From Accumulibacter sp. (lineage in GTDB: Bacteria > Pseudomonadota > Gammaproteobacteria > Burkholderiales > Rhodocyclaceae), in contig JACKLW010000012.1 of NCBI GenBank assembly GCA_024235715.1, positions 1 through 64,000 on the forward strand: DNA of 64,000 bases. The letters are read 5' to 3'. The position numbers and the translations under genes are program-made. Shown in pieces: positions 23,691 through 34,085 of this stretch (position 1 is its first letter; each line of letters opens with the position of its first letter). The notes beneath the pieces are model-generated. The model was not told the DNA's origin, did not search any database, and was given only the letters and a program-made list of their open reading frames with translations.

Positions 23691-25592
23691 CTAGAGCTCG
23701 ACCTGCGAGCCCAGCTCGACGACGCGGTTGGGGGGAATCTTGAAGTAGCCGGTCACGCTTTCCGCGTTGCGAAACATCCAGGTGAACAGGATCTGCCGCC
23801 ACCGCACCATCGGCAGACGCCTGGAAAGCGGTTGCCGGACGACCGTCTCACGACCGAGGAAGAACGAGGTTTCCATCATCTCGAAATCCATTCCCTGTGC
23901 GGCGCACAGTTCCAGGGCACGCGGCAGGTCGGGTTCGTCGCTGAAGCCATAGCGGACGAAGACCCGGTGAAATCCTGCAGACAATGCTTCGATGCGCACG
24001 CGCTCGCTGTCGGGGATATGTGGCTCGTCCACCATGTCGACGTGCAACAGTACGACGCGCTCGTGCAATACCTTGTTGTGGTAGAGGTTGTGCAACAGTG
24101 CGCGCGGCACGCCTGCCGGCGTCCCGGTCAGGAAGATGCCGGTGCCCCCGACCCGCTGCGGGCCGCTGCTGCCGATGCTGACCAGAAAAGCGTCGAGCGG
24201 CATCGAATCCTCCGCCAAGCGCTCGGCGAGCAGTCGACGGCCAAGCCTCCAGGTGGACAACAGCACAAAGACGCTGGCGCCCAGCGCCAGCGGGAACCAG
24301 CCGCCGTCGAGAACCTTGATCACGTTGGCCGAAAAGAAAGCGAAATCGACGACCACGAAGAAAACCAGGAACAGGACGGCACGCGGCCAGCTCCAGTTCC
24401 ATAGTGCGCGCACGACGACAAAGGCAAGAATGGTATCGATCATCATCGTCAGCGTGACCGCGATACCGTAGGCGGAAGCGAGGTTGGTCGACGACCGGAA
24501 TCCGAGCACGACGGCGATCACCGCCAGCAGCAGCAGCCAGTTGATGTTCGGAACGTAGATCTGACCTTTTTCGTGCTTCGAGGTGAACTTCACCCGGATG
24601 CGCGGACAATAGCCGAGCTGCATCGCCTGGCTGGTCAGCGAAAAAGCGCCGGAAATCACCGCCTGAGAAGCGATCACGGTGGCAACCGTGGCCAAGATGA
24701 CCAGTGGCATGCGCAGAAAGGCGGCCGGCGCCATCAGGAAGAAGGGATGCTCAACGGCCGTCGGGTCGGCAAGGATCAGCGCCCCCTGGCCGAGATAGTT
24801 GAGATACAGGAGGGGAAACACACAGCCGAACCAGGCCCACTTGATCGATCGCCGCCCGAAATGGCCCATGTCGGCATACAGCGCTTCGCCGCCGGTGATG
24901 GCGAGCACTACCGAGCCCAGTGCAAGATAGGCAAGGTCTTCGTGTTCGATGATGAAACGCAGCGCATACGAGGGATTGATGGCCAGCAGGACATAGGGAT
25001 GCTCGATCACGTTCCACAGACCCATCGCGCCGAGAGTGGCGAACCAGAACAACATCACCGGACCGAACAAGGCGCCGACGGTTGCCGTACCGTGGCGCTG
25101 AAAGACGAACAGCGCCACCAGGATGGTGATGGTGATCGGCAGGACATAGTCCTTGAGCAGTGGCGTCGCCACTTCGAGGCCCTCGATTGCTGCAAGGACC
25201 GACATTGCCGGCGTGATCACCGCGTCGCCGTAAAAAAGCGCGGCGCCGAAGATTCCCAGCAGGGACAGCATCCACAGGACGCGCGGCGAAGCATTCGCCG
25301 TGCGTAGAGCCAGTGCCGTCAGGGCCATGATGCCGCCCTCGCCCTTGTTGTCGGCGCGCATGATGAACAGCACGTATTTCAGTGAAACAGTGATCGTCAG
25401 CGCCCAGAAAACGAGCGAGAGAATCCCCAGGACGCTATCGACATTGATCGGCAGCGGATGATGGCCACCGAAAACCTCCTTCATCGTGTACAGGGGGCTG
25501 GTGCCGATGTCGCCAAAGACGACGCCCATCGCTGCCAGCGCGGTCGCTGCCAGGCGTGGCCTGCCGCCCTGCGTGGCGCCGTCGGTGCTCAT
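23691..25592 (-). CDS. kup: low-affinity potassium transporter Kup
   Basis: A 633-residue K+/H+ symporter of the KUP/HAK family. The signature VVFGDIGTSPLYTMKE is at about residues 24-39; 12 hydrophobic helices follow up to about residue 455, and a cytoplasmic C-terminal domain of about 170 residues ends the protein. The length matches E. coli Kup (622). The ATG follows AGGAGG. The 95 bp downstream separate it from the beta-helix gene. The 284-bp region upstream, shared with the divergent CorA gene, shows no riboswitch or clear promoter. Confidence 0.95.
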   Translation of the reverse strand: MSTDGATQGGRPRLAATALAAMGVVFGDIGTSPLYTMKEVFGGHHPLPINVDSVLGILSLVFWALTITVSLKYVLFIMRADNKGEGGIMALTALALRTANASPRVLWMLSLLGIFGAALFYGDAVITPAMSVLAAIEGLEVATPLLKDYVLPITITILVALFVFQRHGTATVGALFGPVMLFWFATLGAMGLWNVIEHPYVLLAINPSYALRFIIEHEDLAYLALGSVVLAITGGEALYADMGHFGRRSIKWAWFGCVFPLLYLNYLGQGALILADPTAVEHPFFLMAPAAFLRMPLVILATVATVIASQAVISGAFSLTSQAMQLGYCPRIRVKFTSKHEKGQIYVPNINWLLLLAVIAVVLGFRSSTNLASAYGIAVTLTMMIDTILAFVVVRALWNWSWPRAVLFLVFFVVVDFAFFSANVIKVLDGGWFPLALGASVFVLLSTWRLGRRLLAERLAEDSMPLDAFLVSIGSSGPQRVGGTGIFLTGTPAGVPRALLHNLYHNKVLHERVVLLHVDMVDEPHIPDSERVRIEALSAGFHRVFVRYGFSDEPDLPRALELCAAQGMDFEMMETSFFLGRETVVRQPLSRRLPMVRWRQILFTWMFRNAESVTGYFKIPPNRVVELGSQVEL

Positions 25593-25954
25593 TGCCGCCT
25601 CCTGGAAGTCTGCTCGCGATGCCGTTTGCCGTGTAGCCCACGGCCTGAAAGCGGGTCATGCAGACAGTGGCTTCCTGCAAGCACGCGGCTTTTTCCGAGG
25701 TCCGCACAAGGCCCTTGTCGGCCGCTGCAGCGCCACCAGGAAGGAAGGATTCCAGGACGCATGCAAACCGGCAACAAGGATAGAAAGGCCGCCGCGACAA
25801 CGCAAGCAAATTCGCTGTCGGGGGGCTCTGGAAGGCACGATTTGATGTTTTTTGGATTGACAATAAAAGGGGCCAAATGGACACGCTCTTCCTTTCTGGC
25901 GGTGCTAAACTCACGCCCCTTGTCCTGCTGCATTTTGATCGGGGAGGTAAGGCC

Positions 25955-27343
25955 TTGAACGAAGAAAGAAAGCTGCTTGCGCCGGACGCACTGGCGAAAG
26001 GCCTTGCCGACGTCCATCTCAGCGAGGTGCGTTCACTGCTCTCGCTGCAGAAGCGCGTGGAAGAACTCGTCGAACCGCTGTTGCGCGAGCAGGAGACCCC
26101 GTCCCTCGACGAAGCGAGCAACGAAATCCAGCAGCAGTATCGCCGCGAACTGCGCAACAAGCTCAGGGTGATGCCGGCCAATGAAGTCGCCTACATTCTC
26201 GAATCCCTGGAAGCCAACGAGCGGCTGATCGTCTGGGAGGAGGTCAAGGAAGGCGCCGACCCGATCCTGGCACTGCTCCCGGACGACGTCCTCGAGGAGT
26301 TGATCGACGACAGCCATTACCGCAACGAGAAGACGGCGATCACGGCTTTCGAGCTGCGTGACGGCCACCTGCGCCAGTTCTCGGTAAGCCGCCCCGAGGA
26401 TCTGCAGAACGTGATGCCGATCTGGGTGGACCTGATCGCGCCAACGAAGAAGATTCGCGGCTGGATCGGCAGCCGCTTCGACGTCGACCTGCCCGACCCC
26501 GGCAACCTGACCGACCTCGAAGCCAGTGCGCGCTTCTACGTCGATGAAGAGGGGCACACGCACCTGCATTCGGACTTCCTGCTCGACACCAAGGAAGAGT
26601 CGCACAACGTACCGGTGGCCCTGATTCTGAAGAACGATGTCCTGTTTACGATACGTACCGAGGAACTGCCGGTGTTCCGCCTGCAGCGGGCGCGGGCGCG
26701 CACCCGGCCAGGCTATGTCACCGACGGCAAGGACATTCTTCTGGACCTCTACGCGGCAGGTGTGGAGTACTCGGCGAACGCGCTGGAGGACGTCTACACC
26801 GAACTCGAGAGGGTCGGCCGGCAGGTGCTGCGCTCGCACGTCACCGACCAGGAAGCAACCGAGATTCTGACCGCGGTTTCCGAAGCCGAGGACCTCAACG
26901 GGCGCACCCGCCGCAACGTGCTGGATACCCGGCGCGCGCTGTCGTTCCTGCTGCGCGGGCGATTCCTTCTTTCCGACGAGCAGTTGGCCGACGGCCGTGA
27001 AATCCTGCGCGACATCGAATCACTCGACGGCCACACGGCATTCCTGTTCAACAAGATCAACTTTCTGATGGACGCCACGGACAGCGCGATAAACATCAAC
27101 CAGAACAAGGACATCAAGCGTCTGACGGTTCTCAGCGTGATCTTCATGCCGATCAACGTCATCGCCGGCATGGGCGGCATGTCGGAGTTCAGCATGGTGA
27201 CCGAGGGCATTCCCTGGCAGATCGCCTACTCTGCCCTGGTCGTCGGCATGGTGGCGGTTGGCAGCTGCATGTATTACGGCCTGAAGCTTTTCGAGAAGCG
27301 CCGCATCCGCATCAACCGGGCGGCCCACCGCAGGACCGCCTGA
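25955..27343 (+). CDS. MgtE_N-CorA fusion, divalent metal transporter
   Basis: A 462-residue protein combining an MgtE-like N-terminal helical domain (about residues 10-130: LSEVRSLLSLQKRVEELVE, then MPANEVAYILESLEANERL and LLPDDVLEELID) with a CorA body and two C-terminal membrane helices. CorA proteins pass Mg2+ or Co2+ as pentamers. The usual YGMN selectivity motif is replaced by AGMGGMSEF. I chose the TTG at 25955, which follows GGGGAGG by 7 bases; an ATG at 25877 with AAGGGG would add 26 residues and is a real alternative. It is divergent from kup, so two cation transporters share one control region. Confidence 0.85.
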   Translation: MNEERKLLAPDALAKGLADVHLSEVRSLLSLQKRVEELVEPLLREQETPSLDEASNEIQQQYRRELRNKLRVMPANEVAYILESLEANERLIVWEEVKEGADPILALLPDDVLEELIDDSHYRNEKTAITAFELRDGHLRQFSVSRPEDLQNVMPIWVDLIAPTKKIRGWIGSRFDVDLPDPGNLTDLEASARFYVDEEGHTHLHSDFLLDTKEESHNVPVALILKNDVLFTIRTEELPVFRLQRARARTRPGYVTDGKDILLDLYAAGVEYSANALEDVYTELERVGRQVLRSHVTDQEATEILTAVSEAEDLNGRTRRNVLDTRRALSFLLRGRFLLSDEQLADGREILRDIESLDGHTAFLFNKINFLMDATDSAININQNKDIKRLTVLSVIFMPINVIAGMGGMSEFSMVTEGIPWQIAYSALVVGMVAVGSCMYYGLKLFEKRRIRINRAAHRRTA

Positions 27344-27355
27344 CGCCGGCGACGA

Positions 27356-28642
27356 TCACCAGCCCCTGAAAACCGCTTCGGCTGCGGCGACCGTGGCGGC
27401 GATGTCCGCCTCTGCGTGGGCCGCCGAAACGAAGCCCGCTTCGAAGGCGGCGGGAGCAAAGTAGTGGCCGGCGTCGAGCATGCCGTGGAAGAAGCGGTTG
27501 AAGGCCTGCAGATCGCAGCTCATCACCTCCGCGTAGCTTTGCGGACACTCGGAACGGAAATAGACGCCGAACATGCCGCCCACCGCCTGCGCTGAAAACG
27601 GCACGCCGTTGCGGCGTGCGGCGTCCAGCAATCCGTCGGTGAGCTGTCGCGTACGCTGCCCCAGCTGCTCGTAAAAGCCGGCCGCGCGCAGCCGCTTCAG
27701 GGTCGCCAGGCCGGCGGCGACGGCGACTGGATTGCCGGACAGGGTACCCGCCTGGTAGACCGGCCCGAGGGGTGCAACCTTGCTCATGATCTCGCTGCGC
27801 CCGCCGAAGGCACCGACCGGCATGCCGCCGCCGATCACCTTGCCGAGCGTGGTCAGGTCCGGCGTGATGCCGTAGAGCCCCTGCGCACCCCTGGCACCGA
27901 CGCGGAAACCGGTCATCACCTCGTCGAAGATCAGCACGGCGCCGTGCTGGCTGCACAGCTCGCGCAGCGCCTGCAGGAATTCCGGCCGTGGCGTGACCAG
28001 GTTCATGTTGCCGGCAACCGGTTCGACGATCACCGCGGCAATCTGCGCACCGTGCTCGGCAAACGCCGCCGCGAGGCCGGCGCTGTCGTTGTAGTCGAGA
28101 ACCATGGTGTGCCGGGCGACATCCGCCGGCACTCCCGCCGAACTCGGATTGCCGAGCGTCAGCATCCCCGAGCCGGCCTTGACCAGCAGGCTGTCCGAAT
28201 GGCCATGATAGCAACCCTCGAACTTGATCAGCAGGTCGCGGCCGGTGTAGCCGCGCGCCAGCCGAATGGCGCTCATCGTCGCCTCGGTCCCTGAACTGAC
28301 CAGGCGAACCATTTCCAGAGACGGCAGCAACTCGCACAGCAGGTCGGCCATGTCGACCTCGCTTTCGGTCGGTGCGCCGAAGGACAGTCCCTTCAGCGTC
28401 GCTTCCTGCACTGCGGCGATCACCTCCGGGTGGGCGTGGCCGAGAATCAGCGGCCCCCAGGAACCGACGTAATCGACGTAGCGCTTGCCGTCGGCGTCGG
28501 TGACGTGGGCACCGGAACCGGCAACGAAAAAGCGCGGCGTGCCGCCGACCGAACGGAAGGCGCGCACCGGCGAGTTGACGCCGCCGGGAATGTGCTTCTG
28601 GGCGCGCTCAAAGAGTTGCTGATTTTGGGAGATCACGAGCAT
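27356..28642 (-). CDS. hemL: glutamate-1-semialdehyde 2,1-aminomutase
   Basis: A 428-residue PLP enzyme making 5-aminolevulinate from glutamate-1-semialdehyde in the C5 route to haem. The PLP-binding lysine is in [16 protein letters not shown]. Other family marks are [12 protein letters not shown] at the start, [10 protein letters not shown] and [12 protein letters not shown]. The gene overlaps the end of thiE by 35 bp and ends 12 bp from the convergent CorA gene. The exact start is uncertain: ATG at 28642 or GTG at 28636, with GAGG just before. Confidence 0.96.
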   Translation of the reverse strand: MLVISQNQQLFERAQKHIPGGVNSPVRAFRSVGGTPRFFVAGSGAHVTDADGKRYVDYVGSWGPLILGHAHPEVIAAVQEATLKGLSFGAPTESEVDMADLLCELLPSLEMVRLVSSGTEATMSAIRLARGYTGRDLLIKFEGCYHGHSDSLLVKAGSGMLTLGNPSSAGVPADVARHTMVLDYNDSAGLAAAFAEHGAQIAAVIVEPVAGNMNLVTPRPEFLQALRELCSQHGAVLIFDEVMTGFRVGARGAQGLYGITPDLTTLGKVIGGGMPVGAFGGRSEIMSKVAPLGPVYQAGTLSGNPVAVAAGLATLKRLRAAGFYEQLGQRTRQLTDGLLDAARRNGVPFSAQAVGGMFGVYFRSECPQSYAEVMSCDLQAFNRFFHGMLDAGHYFAPAAFEAGFVSAAHAEADIAATVAAAEAVFRGW

Positions 28643-29276
28643 TTTCCTCGAAGAGTCGTTGATAGGCGGCGGCGCGCGCGGCGACGTCGGGCGCCTCGAA
28701 GAGATCGCTGATCACCGCCAGCAGGTCGGCACCGGCGGCGAGCAGGGGCGCGGCGTTCTCGACGGTGATGCCGCCGATGGCACAGGCCGGCACATGCAGT
28801 TCGACACGGCAGCGGGTGAATAACGACGGTGAAGCACGCACCGCCAGAGGCTTGGTCGACGACGGGTGCATGGCGCCGAAGGCGACATAATCAGCACCAG
28901 CCGCGACCGCTGCAAGGGCGCGCTCGAAATCGTCGTAGCAGGAGGCGCCGAGCAGGCGGCCGGGACCAAGCGCCTGTCGGGCTGCGGCCAGGTCGCCATC
29001 GGCCGAGCCGAGGTGCACACCATCGGCGCCGACCGCCAGCGCCAGCGCCAGATCGTCGTTGACCAGCAGGCCGGCGCCAAACTCGCGGCACAGGCCGAGC
29101 AGCGCGCGCGCGCAATCGGCCCGGCGGACGGCATCGCCTCCCTTGTCGCGGTACTGGACGAAAGCCGCGCCGCCGCACAGGGCCTCGCGAACACGGTCGA
29201 GCAGGACGTTCGGCGCCAGACAGTCGGGCGTGATCACATACAGACCACGCAAGCTGCCACCATCCGCCTCAGCCAT
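28608..29276 (-). CDS. thiE: thiamine phosphate synthase
   Basis: A 222-residue TIM-barrel enzyme joining HMP pyrophosphate and the thiazole phosphate into thiamine phosphate. Visible motifs: [56 protein letters not shown] and [11 protein letters not shown]. The start at 29276 overlaps the thiD stop by 8 bp (ATGGCTGA). The frame remains open upstream to 29402, but that extension is antisense-like and not part of the family. It forms a thiD-thiE-hemL operon. Confidence 0.95.
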   Translation of the reverse strand: MAEADGGSLRGLYVITPDCLAPNVLLDRVREALCGGAAFVQYRDKGGDAVRRADCARALLGLCREFGAGLLVNDDLALALAVGADGVHLGSADGDLAAARQALGPGRLLGASCYDDFERALAAVAAGADYVAFGAMHPSSTKPLAVRASPSLFTRCRVELHVPACAIGGITVENAAPLLAAGADLLAVISDLFEAPDVAARAAAYQRLFEENARDLPKSATL

Positions 29277-30111
29277 TGCGCACCCGGTCGCGAGCGCGCA
29301 ACCGAAAGAAGCGGTCGGGCAGGCATTGCCCCATCCCCAGCCGGAAACCGGCGGCCAGCGCCTGCCAGGTGTAGTCCTGCGCCGCCTGCACTGCGTCGCC
29401 AACGTCCATGCCCCGTGCCAGATGCGCGGCTACGGCCGAGGCCAGCGTGCAGCCCGAACCGTGGTAGCTGCCCGGCAAGCGGTCCCAGACATCGCTGCGC
29501 AACCGCCCCGACTCGCGCCCATAGAAGCTATTGACGACGCGCGCCGTATTGTCATGGGTGCCGGTCAGCAGGACGTACTCGCAGCCCTGCGCGAGCAGGC
29601 GCTGCGCGCACTCGTCGAGAGTCAGCGCTTCGTCGCCGTCATCTTCATCGGCGAGTCGGCGCGCTTCGAGAGAATTCGGCGTCAGGATCGTGGTCAGCGG
29701 CAGGAGCATTTCGCGCAGCGTGAAAATCATCTCCTCGTCGGCCAGTTCGTCGCCACGCCCGGAGGCCAGCACGGGGTCGAGAACCAATGGTACAGAGGGG
29801 TAGTCGGCGACGATCTCGGCGATCACCTGCATGTTCTCCGCACTGCCCATCAGGCCGATCTTGAAGGCTGCAACCGGCATGTCTTCAAGCAGCGTCCGTG
29901 CCTGATCCTCGACCCAGTCGGCATCAACGGCCAGAACGCTGGCAACGCCAACGGTGTCCTGCACGGTCAGAGCCGTGGTCACCGACAGAGGATGGCAGCC
30001 GAGCGACGCGATGGTCAGCAAATCGGCCTGCAAGCCCGCGCCGCAAGAAGGGTCGCTGGCGGCGAAGGTCAGCACGATCGGTGGCGGCAGTTGGGCGGGA
30101 TATTGGTTCAT
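29269..30111 (-). CDS. thiD: hydroxymethylpyrimidine / phosphomethylpyrimidine kinase
   Basis: A 280-residue ribokinase-fold enzyme that phosphorylates HMP twice for thiamine synthesis. Marks are [18 protein letters not shown] at the N-terminus, [25 protein letters not shown] and the anion-hole [19 protein letters not shown]. It opens the thiD-thiE-hemL operon. No TPP riboswitch can be seen in the 122 bp between it and the divergent rubredoxin gene. Confidence 0.93.
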   Translation of the reverse strand: MNQYPAQLPPPIVLTFAASDPSCGAGLQADLLTIASLGCHPLSVTTALTVQDTVGVASVLAVDADWVEDQARTLLEDMPVAAFKIGLMGSAENMQVIAEIVADYPSVPLVLDPVLASGRGDELADEEMIFTLREMLLPLTTILTPNSLEARRLADEDDGDEALTLDECAQRLLAQGCEYVLLTGTHDNTARVVNSFYGRESGRLRSDVWDRLPGSYHGSGCTLASAVAAHLARGMDVGDAVQAAQDYTWQALAAGFRLGMGQCLPDRFFRLRARDRVRNG

Positions 30112-30160
30112 CGGCGTCAGGCCGCGGTCAGCGAGCGTTTTCTGCCAGGCAAAGAAAAAC

Positions 30161-30213
30161 TTGGCAGCAAGAGAGGGCTTTGGCTAGAATCTAGCGATTT
30201 TTCGCCGATTCTA
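30161..30213 (+). promoter_or_regulatory. sigma-70 promoter of the rubredoxin gene with overlapping dyad
   Basis: TTGGCA (30161-30166), an 18-base spacer and TAGAAT (30185-30190) each match consensus at five of six positions. The -10 begins the inverted repeat TAGAATC (30185-30191) / GATTCTA (30207-30213), with GCGA/TCGC inside it. The dyad covers the expected transcription start and may be an operator. Confidence 0.6.
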
Positions 30214-30233
30214 ACCGAAAACCGACGGTAGCC

Positions 30234-30422
30234 ATGAACACAGCAAATGACGAACAATACCTCACCTGGATGTGCCTCACCTGCGGCTTCATTTATGACG
30301 AAGCCGCCGGCCTGCCAGACGAAGGCATCGCACCGGGGACCCACTGGCGAGACGTTCCAATCAACTGGACCTGCCCGGAATGCGGCGCGCGCAAGGAAGA
30401 CTTTGAAATGGTCGAAATCTGA
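30234..30422 (+). CDS. rubredoxin
   Basis: A 62-residue one-iron electron carrier. The four iron ligands are Cys14, Cys17, Cys47 and Cys50 in MCLTCGFIYDE and WTCPECGARKEDF. The spacing and the GLPDEGIAPGT loop are classical. It acts in the cytoplasm, often feeding peroxide- or superoxide-reducing enzymes or alkane hydroxylases; no partner is in the window. It has its own promoter and is followed after 90 bp by the pilG operon. Confidence 0.96.
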   Translation: MNTANDEQYLTWMCLTCGFIYDEAAGLPDEGIAPGTHWRDVPINWTCPECGARKEDFEMVEI

Positions 30423-30512
30423 AGACAATGCGGTATAGTAGGGACAGCAGTAGCTCGTGTCGGAGCAGGGACGTTCGAAGAATAATTACCTGACGCACTC
30501 TGGAGGAGAGAA

Positions 30513-30926
30513 TTGGCTGAAGCTGCAAGCCTGTGCGGCGTCAAGGTCATGGTCATTGACGACAGCAATACCATCCGCCGGAGCGCCGAGATTTTCCTCG
30601 TCCAGGCCGGTTGCCAGGTATTGCTGGCAGAGGATGGTTTCGATGCGCTGGCGAAAATCGCCGATCATCAGCCGGCAGTCATTTTCTGTGACATCGTGAT
30701 GCCGCGACTCGACGGTTATCAGACCTGTGCCCTGATCAAGAAGAACCAGCGCTTCCGCTCGACGCCGGTGATCATGCTGTCGTCGAAAGATGGCCTGTTC
30801 GACCGCGCACGCGGCCGCATGGTCGGCTCGGACCAGTATCTGACCAAGCCATTCACCAAGGACAGTCTCCTGCAGACGGTCGCGACTTTTGCACCGCCGT
30901 CAGCCTCAGGGAGCCAGAAGCCATGA
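30513..30926 (+). CDS. pilG: twitching motility response regulator PilG
   Basis: A 137-residue single-domain receiver. Phosphorylation site Asp60 (IFCDIVMP), acidic pocket Asp16-Asp17 and Lys112 (YLTKPF) are all present. In Pseudomonas, PilG receives phosphate from the PilL/ChpA kinase and promotes pilus extension. The start is a TTG preceded by the strong site GGAGGAG. It opens the pilG-H-I-J-L operon and overlaps pilH by 4 bp (ATGA). An extra N-terminal stretch of about 10 residues before the receiver is usual for PilG. Confidence 0.93.
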   Translation: MAEAASLCGVKVMVIDDSNTIRRSAEIFLVQAGCQVLLAEDGFDALAKIADHQPAVIFCDIVMPRLDGYQTCALIKKNQRFRSTPVIMLSSKDGLFDRARGRMVGSDQYLTKPFTKDSLLQTVATFAPPSASGSQKP

Positions 30927-31285
30927 CCATCAAGAAAATTCTCGTCGTCGACGATTCGCCCACCGAACGCCATGTCATGAAGGCCCTGTTGACCAGCAGC
31001 GGCTATGAGGTGATTACTGCCGAGAGCGGTGAAGAGGGAATCGCCAAGGCGAAGAGCGAATTGCCCGACCTGATCCTGATGGACGTGGTCATGCCCGGCC
31101 TCAATGGCTACCAGGCAACCCGCACCTTGACGCGCGACGAAGCGACGCGGAACATCCCGGTCATCGTGTGCACGACCAAAGGGCAGGAAACCGACAAGAT
31201 CTGGGGCCTGCGCCAGGGCGCGCAGGATTACCTCGTCAAGCCGGTCAACGGCCCAGAGTTGCTGTCCAAGATTGCCGCACTCTGA
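30923..31285 (+). CDS. pilH: twitching motility response regulator PilH
   Basis: A 120-residue receiver with Asp10-Asp11, phosphorylation site Asp54 (ILMDVVMP) and Lys106 (YLVKPV). In Pseudomonas it opposes PilG or acts as a phosphate sink for the same kinase. It begins directly with the receiver fold (MTIKKILVVDDS). It is coupled to pilG and followed 14 bp later by pilI. No output domain is present, so it must act by protein contact. Confidence 0.93.
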   Translation: MTIKKILVVDDSPTERHVMKALLTSSGYEVITAESGEEGIAKAKSELPDLILMDVVMPGLNGYQATRTLTRDEATRNIPVIVCTTKGQETDKIWGLRQGAQDYLVKPVNGPELLSKIAAL

Positions 31286-31299
31286 ACGGCAGCACACGC

Positions 31300-31809
31300 A
31301 TGACCAAGAAGATCAGCCTGCACGATTTTCAGTCCTATCTCGCAGCCCGCCTCGCGGGCATGGGCAACCAGAGTTCTGCGGGCCTGCTTGGCATCCAGGC
31401 GGGATCCGACTACTGGCTCCTGGACCTCGCCGATTCGGGCGAAATTGTCCCGCTGACACCACTGACCACGGTGCCATTGACCAGGCCCTGGTTCGCCGGG
31501 ATCGCCAACATTCGCGGCAATCTGTACTCAGCGGTCGACTTTTCTGCATTTCTGGGCAAGGAAGCAACGCCACAGAACGCGAGTTCACGACTGCTGTTGG
31601 TCGGTACCCGCCATGGCAGCAACGCCGCCCTGCTGGTGACGCGCATGATCGGCTTGCGCAACGTCGAGGCCCTGCATCCCGAAGCGTCTGATCCCGCTGC
31701 GCCGCGATGGGCGCACGAATCCTTTACCGACAATGAAGGGCGTCGCTGGAGAAAGCTCAAGGTGCGCGAACTGCTCGCCGACGAGGTGTTCATGGACATC
31801 GGCGTGTGA
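31300..31809 (+). CDS. pilI: CheW-like coupling protein PilI
   Basis: A 169-residue CheW-domain protein that links the PilJ receptor to the PilL kinase. The fold runs from about residue 30: GIQAGSDYWLLDL, IVPLTPLTTVPLTRPWFAGI, NIRGNLYSAVDFSAFLG. The last 35 residues (WRKLKVRELLADEVFMDIGV) are the conserved PilI end. The start is the ATG 14 bp after pilH. Seventy bp separate it from pilJ, with no promoter evident there. Confidence 0.92.
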   Translation: MTKKISLHDFQSYLAARLAGMGNQSSAGLLGIQAGSDYWLLDLADSGEIVPLTPLTTVPLTRPWFAGIANIRGNLYSAVDFSAFLGKEATPQNASSRLLLVGTRHGSNAALLVTRMIGLRNVEALHPEASDPAAPRWAHESFTDNEGRRWRKLKVRELLADEVFMDIGV

Positions 31810-31879
31810 GTCCTTTTCCCGAAACAGCGCCGTGACGACAACCAACACACCGTAGATTCCGTGTAACCGGAGAGGAAAC

Positions 31880-34045
31880 ATGACGTTGAATTCCAAACTG
31901 CCGGGCCCTTCTTCCCGTACGCACGACCCGGCAGGCGAGACCCTGGTGGCGCACACGGTGATGGATATGGACGAGCCGACACACGAAGAAGAGATCCCGT
32001 TTGCCCTGCCAATCCTGGGCCGCTACCCGGTTACCAAGCAACTGAAGATTCTCGGCGGCGCCTTGCTTCTGACCATGCTGGTCATTGCCCTTGTGGTCTA
32101 TCGTGACGACCGGCAGTCGACCTACGGCACCGCATACCTCGCCGCCGCCGGCGACATGGGAATGCTTTCGCAGCGACTGGCAAAAGCATCGAGCCTGGCC
32201 CTGCTCGGTGACCCGATGGCTTTCGCTCAGCTGCGCAGTTCGCGCGACACCTTCGCGACAAATCTCGATCGACTGACCAGTGGCGGTGAACTGGGCAACA
32301 CCAGCGTGCCGCCTTCACCGCCAGCCGTGCAGCCGCAACTGGCAACCCTGACGCATGCCTGGGAGAAGACTGACAAGAACGCTGCCCGTCTGCTGGAAAT
32401 GGAAAAGAACCTGATCTCGCTCGGCAAGGACGTCGCCTCGATCAACGACAAGAACCCCCAGCTGCTCGAACTGTCGGAACAGATCGCCGCCCTCAAGCTG
32501 CAGAGCAGCGCGGGAACCCGCGAGATTGCCGCCGCCAATCAGCTGGTGATGCTTACCCAGCGCATTGCCAAGAACGCCAATGCGCTGCTCGTCGGCGATG
32601 CCATCGACTCGGAAATCGCTTTTCTGCTGGGCAAGGATACGAATACCTTCCGTGACCTGGTGAATGCCCTCAGCAAAGGCAGTGAGGAACGGCGCATTGC
32701 CGCCACCTCTGACGCAGCAATCAGACAGAAGCTCGCTGAGCTCGACACCAGTTTCAGCGAATATCGAACCGCCGTCGGCGGCATCCTCGGCAACCTGCAG
32801 CGGCTGGTGATTGCCAAACAGGCCGGCTCGCAGATCTTCCGCGACAGCGAACAACTGCTGCAGGCCACCGATCAGCTGGCCCAGGCCTACCAGAGCAGCG
32901 TGATGAAGCGCACCGGTTACGGTTTTGCGCTGGCCGGCCTGATCGTGCTGGCCATCGGCCTGCTCTTTCTGCTGGCCCGGACCTATCTTGCCGAGAGCCG
33001 CCGGCAGGCCGAAACCGCCGAACGCAGCCGCCGTGAAACCGAGTTGGTCAACCGCCAGAATCAGGGGGCGATCCTGCGCCTGATGAACGAGCTGGGCGAC
33101 CTCGCCGACGGCGATCTGACGGTAACCGCGACCGTTTCCGAGGACATCACCGGCGCGATCGCCGACTCCATCAACTACACGATCGAAGAGCTGCGCGTCC
33201 TGGTTGGCCGCATCAACGATGCCGCCAGCCGCGTGACGGTGGCCACGGGAATCGCGCAGCAGACGTCTGCCGAGCTGCTCGCCGCTGCCGAGCGCCAGAC
33301 AACCGAGATCAAGTCGGCGGGTCAATCGGTACTGACCATGTCGACGTCGATGACCAACGTTTCCGGTGATGCCAAACAGTCGGCGACGGTCGCCCGCCAA
33401 TCGCTGGCGGCGGCCGCCAAGGGGACGCAGGCGGTCGAAGACTCGATCAAGGGCATGAACAAGATTCGCGACCAGATCCAGGAAACCTCGAAACGGATCA
33501 AACGCCTCGGCGAGTCCTCGCAGGAGATCGGTGAAATCGTCGAGCTGATCTCCGACATCACCGAGCAGACCAACGTGCTGGCCCTCAACGCTGCGATACA
33601 GGCAGCTTCGGCGGGAGAGGCGGGGCGTGGTTTCACGGTCGTCGCCGAAGAGGTGCAACGGCTTGCCGAACGTTCAGGCGAAGCGACCAAGCAGATCGGC
33701 GCGATCGTCAGGACCATCCAGACAGACACCCAGGACACCGTTTCGGCAATGGAAGAGTCGACCCGTGGCGTTGTCGAGGGAGCTCGACTTTCCGACGCTG
33801 CGGGTCAGGCGCTGGCCGAAATCGGTGAGGTTTCAAGAGAGCTCACGGCGCTCATTGAAACCATCGCCGGCGCCACACGCCAGCAGTCGGAGTCGGCAAC
33901 CAAGGTGGCCCGCAAGATGCAGGAGATCCTGCTGGTCACCGGACAGACCACGGCAGGCACGCAAAAGACCGCGACGGCGATTGGCGAGCTGGCCGGTCTG
34001 GCGACCGAGTTGAAAGGCTCGGTTGCCGGCTTCAAGGTAACTTGA
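31880..34045 (+). CDS. pilJ: methyl-accepting chemotaxis protein PilJ
   Basis: A 721-residue membrane receptor for the twitching system. It has a cytoplasmic N-terminus of about 55 residues, a membrane helix (about 56-74, [15 protein letters not shown]), a periplasmic sensor of about 275 residues with two repeated PilJ-type helical modules, a second helix (about 349-371), a HAMP segment and a signalling domain whose hairpin tip ([18 protein letters not shown]) is near residue 560. The periplasmic module is thought to sense pilus or surface contact. Methylation sites were not mapped. No pilK methyltransferase or chpB methylesterase gene follows, unlike in Pseudomonas. Confidence 0.94.
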   Translation: MTLNSKLPGPSSRTHDPAGETLVAHTVMDMDEPTHEEEIPFALPILGRYPVTKQLKILGGALLLTMLVIALVVYRDDRQSTYGTAYLAAAGDMGMLSQRLAKASSLALLGDPMAFAQLRSSRDTFATNLDRLTSGGELGNTSVPPSPPAVQPQLATLTHAWEKTDKNAARLLEMEKNLISLGKDVASINDKNPQLLELSEQIAALKLQSSAGTREIAAANQLVMLTQRIAKNANALLVGDAIDSEIAFLLGKDTNTFRDLVNALSKGSEERRIAATSDAAIRQKLAELDTSFSEYRTAVGGILGNLQRLVIAKQAGSQIFRDSEQLLQATDQLAQAYQSSVMKRTGYGFALAGLIVLAIGLLFLLARTYLAESRRQAETAERSRRETELVNRQNQGAILRLMNELGDLADGDLTVTATVSEDITGAIADSINYTIEELRVLVGRINDAASRVTVATGIAQQTSAELLAAAERQTTEIKSAGQSVLTMSTSMTNVSGDAKQSATVARQSLAAAAKGTQAVEDSIKGMNKIRDQIQETSKRIKRLGESSQEIGEIVELISDITEQTNVLALNAAIQAASAGEAGRGFTVVAEEVQRLAERSGEATKQIGAIVRTIQTDTQDTVSAMEESTRGVVEGARLSDAAGQALAEIGEVSRELTALIETIAGATRQQSESATKVARKMQEILLVTGQTTAGTQKTATAIGELAGLATELKGSVAGFKVT

Positions 34046-34085
34046 GCGCGCGCGCGCAAAGACTGGAGTGGAGAAACCTTTCCGG

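Noticed and set aside
25857-25862. Perfect TTGACA before the CorA gene as a promoter
   Set aside because: No -10 hexamer lies 15-19 bases downstream, so I did not call a promoter.
30112-30233. TPP riboswitch before thiD
   Set aside because: The conserved CTGAGA-type core and helices are not visible in the 122-bp region on the relevant strand.
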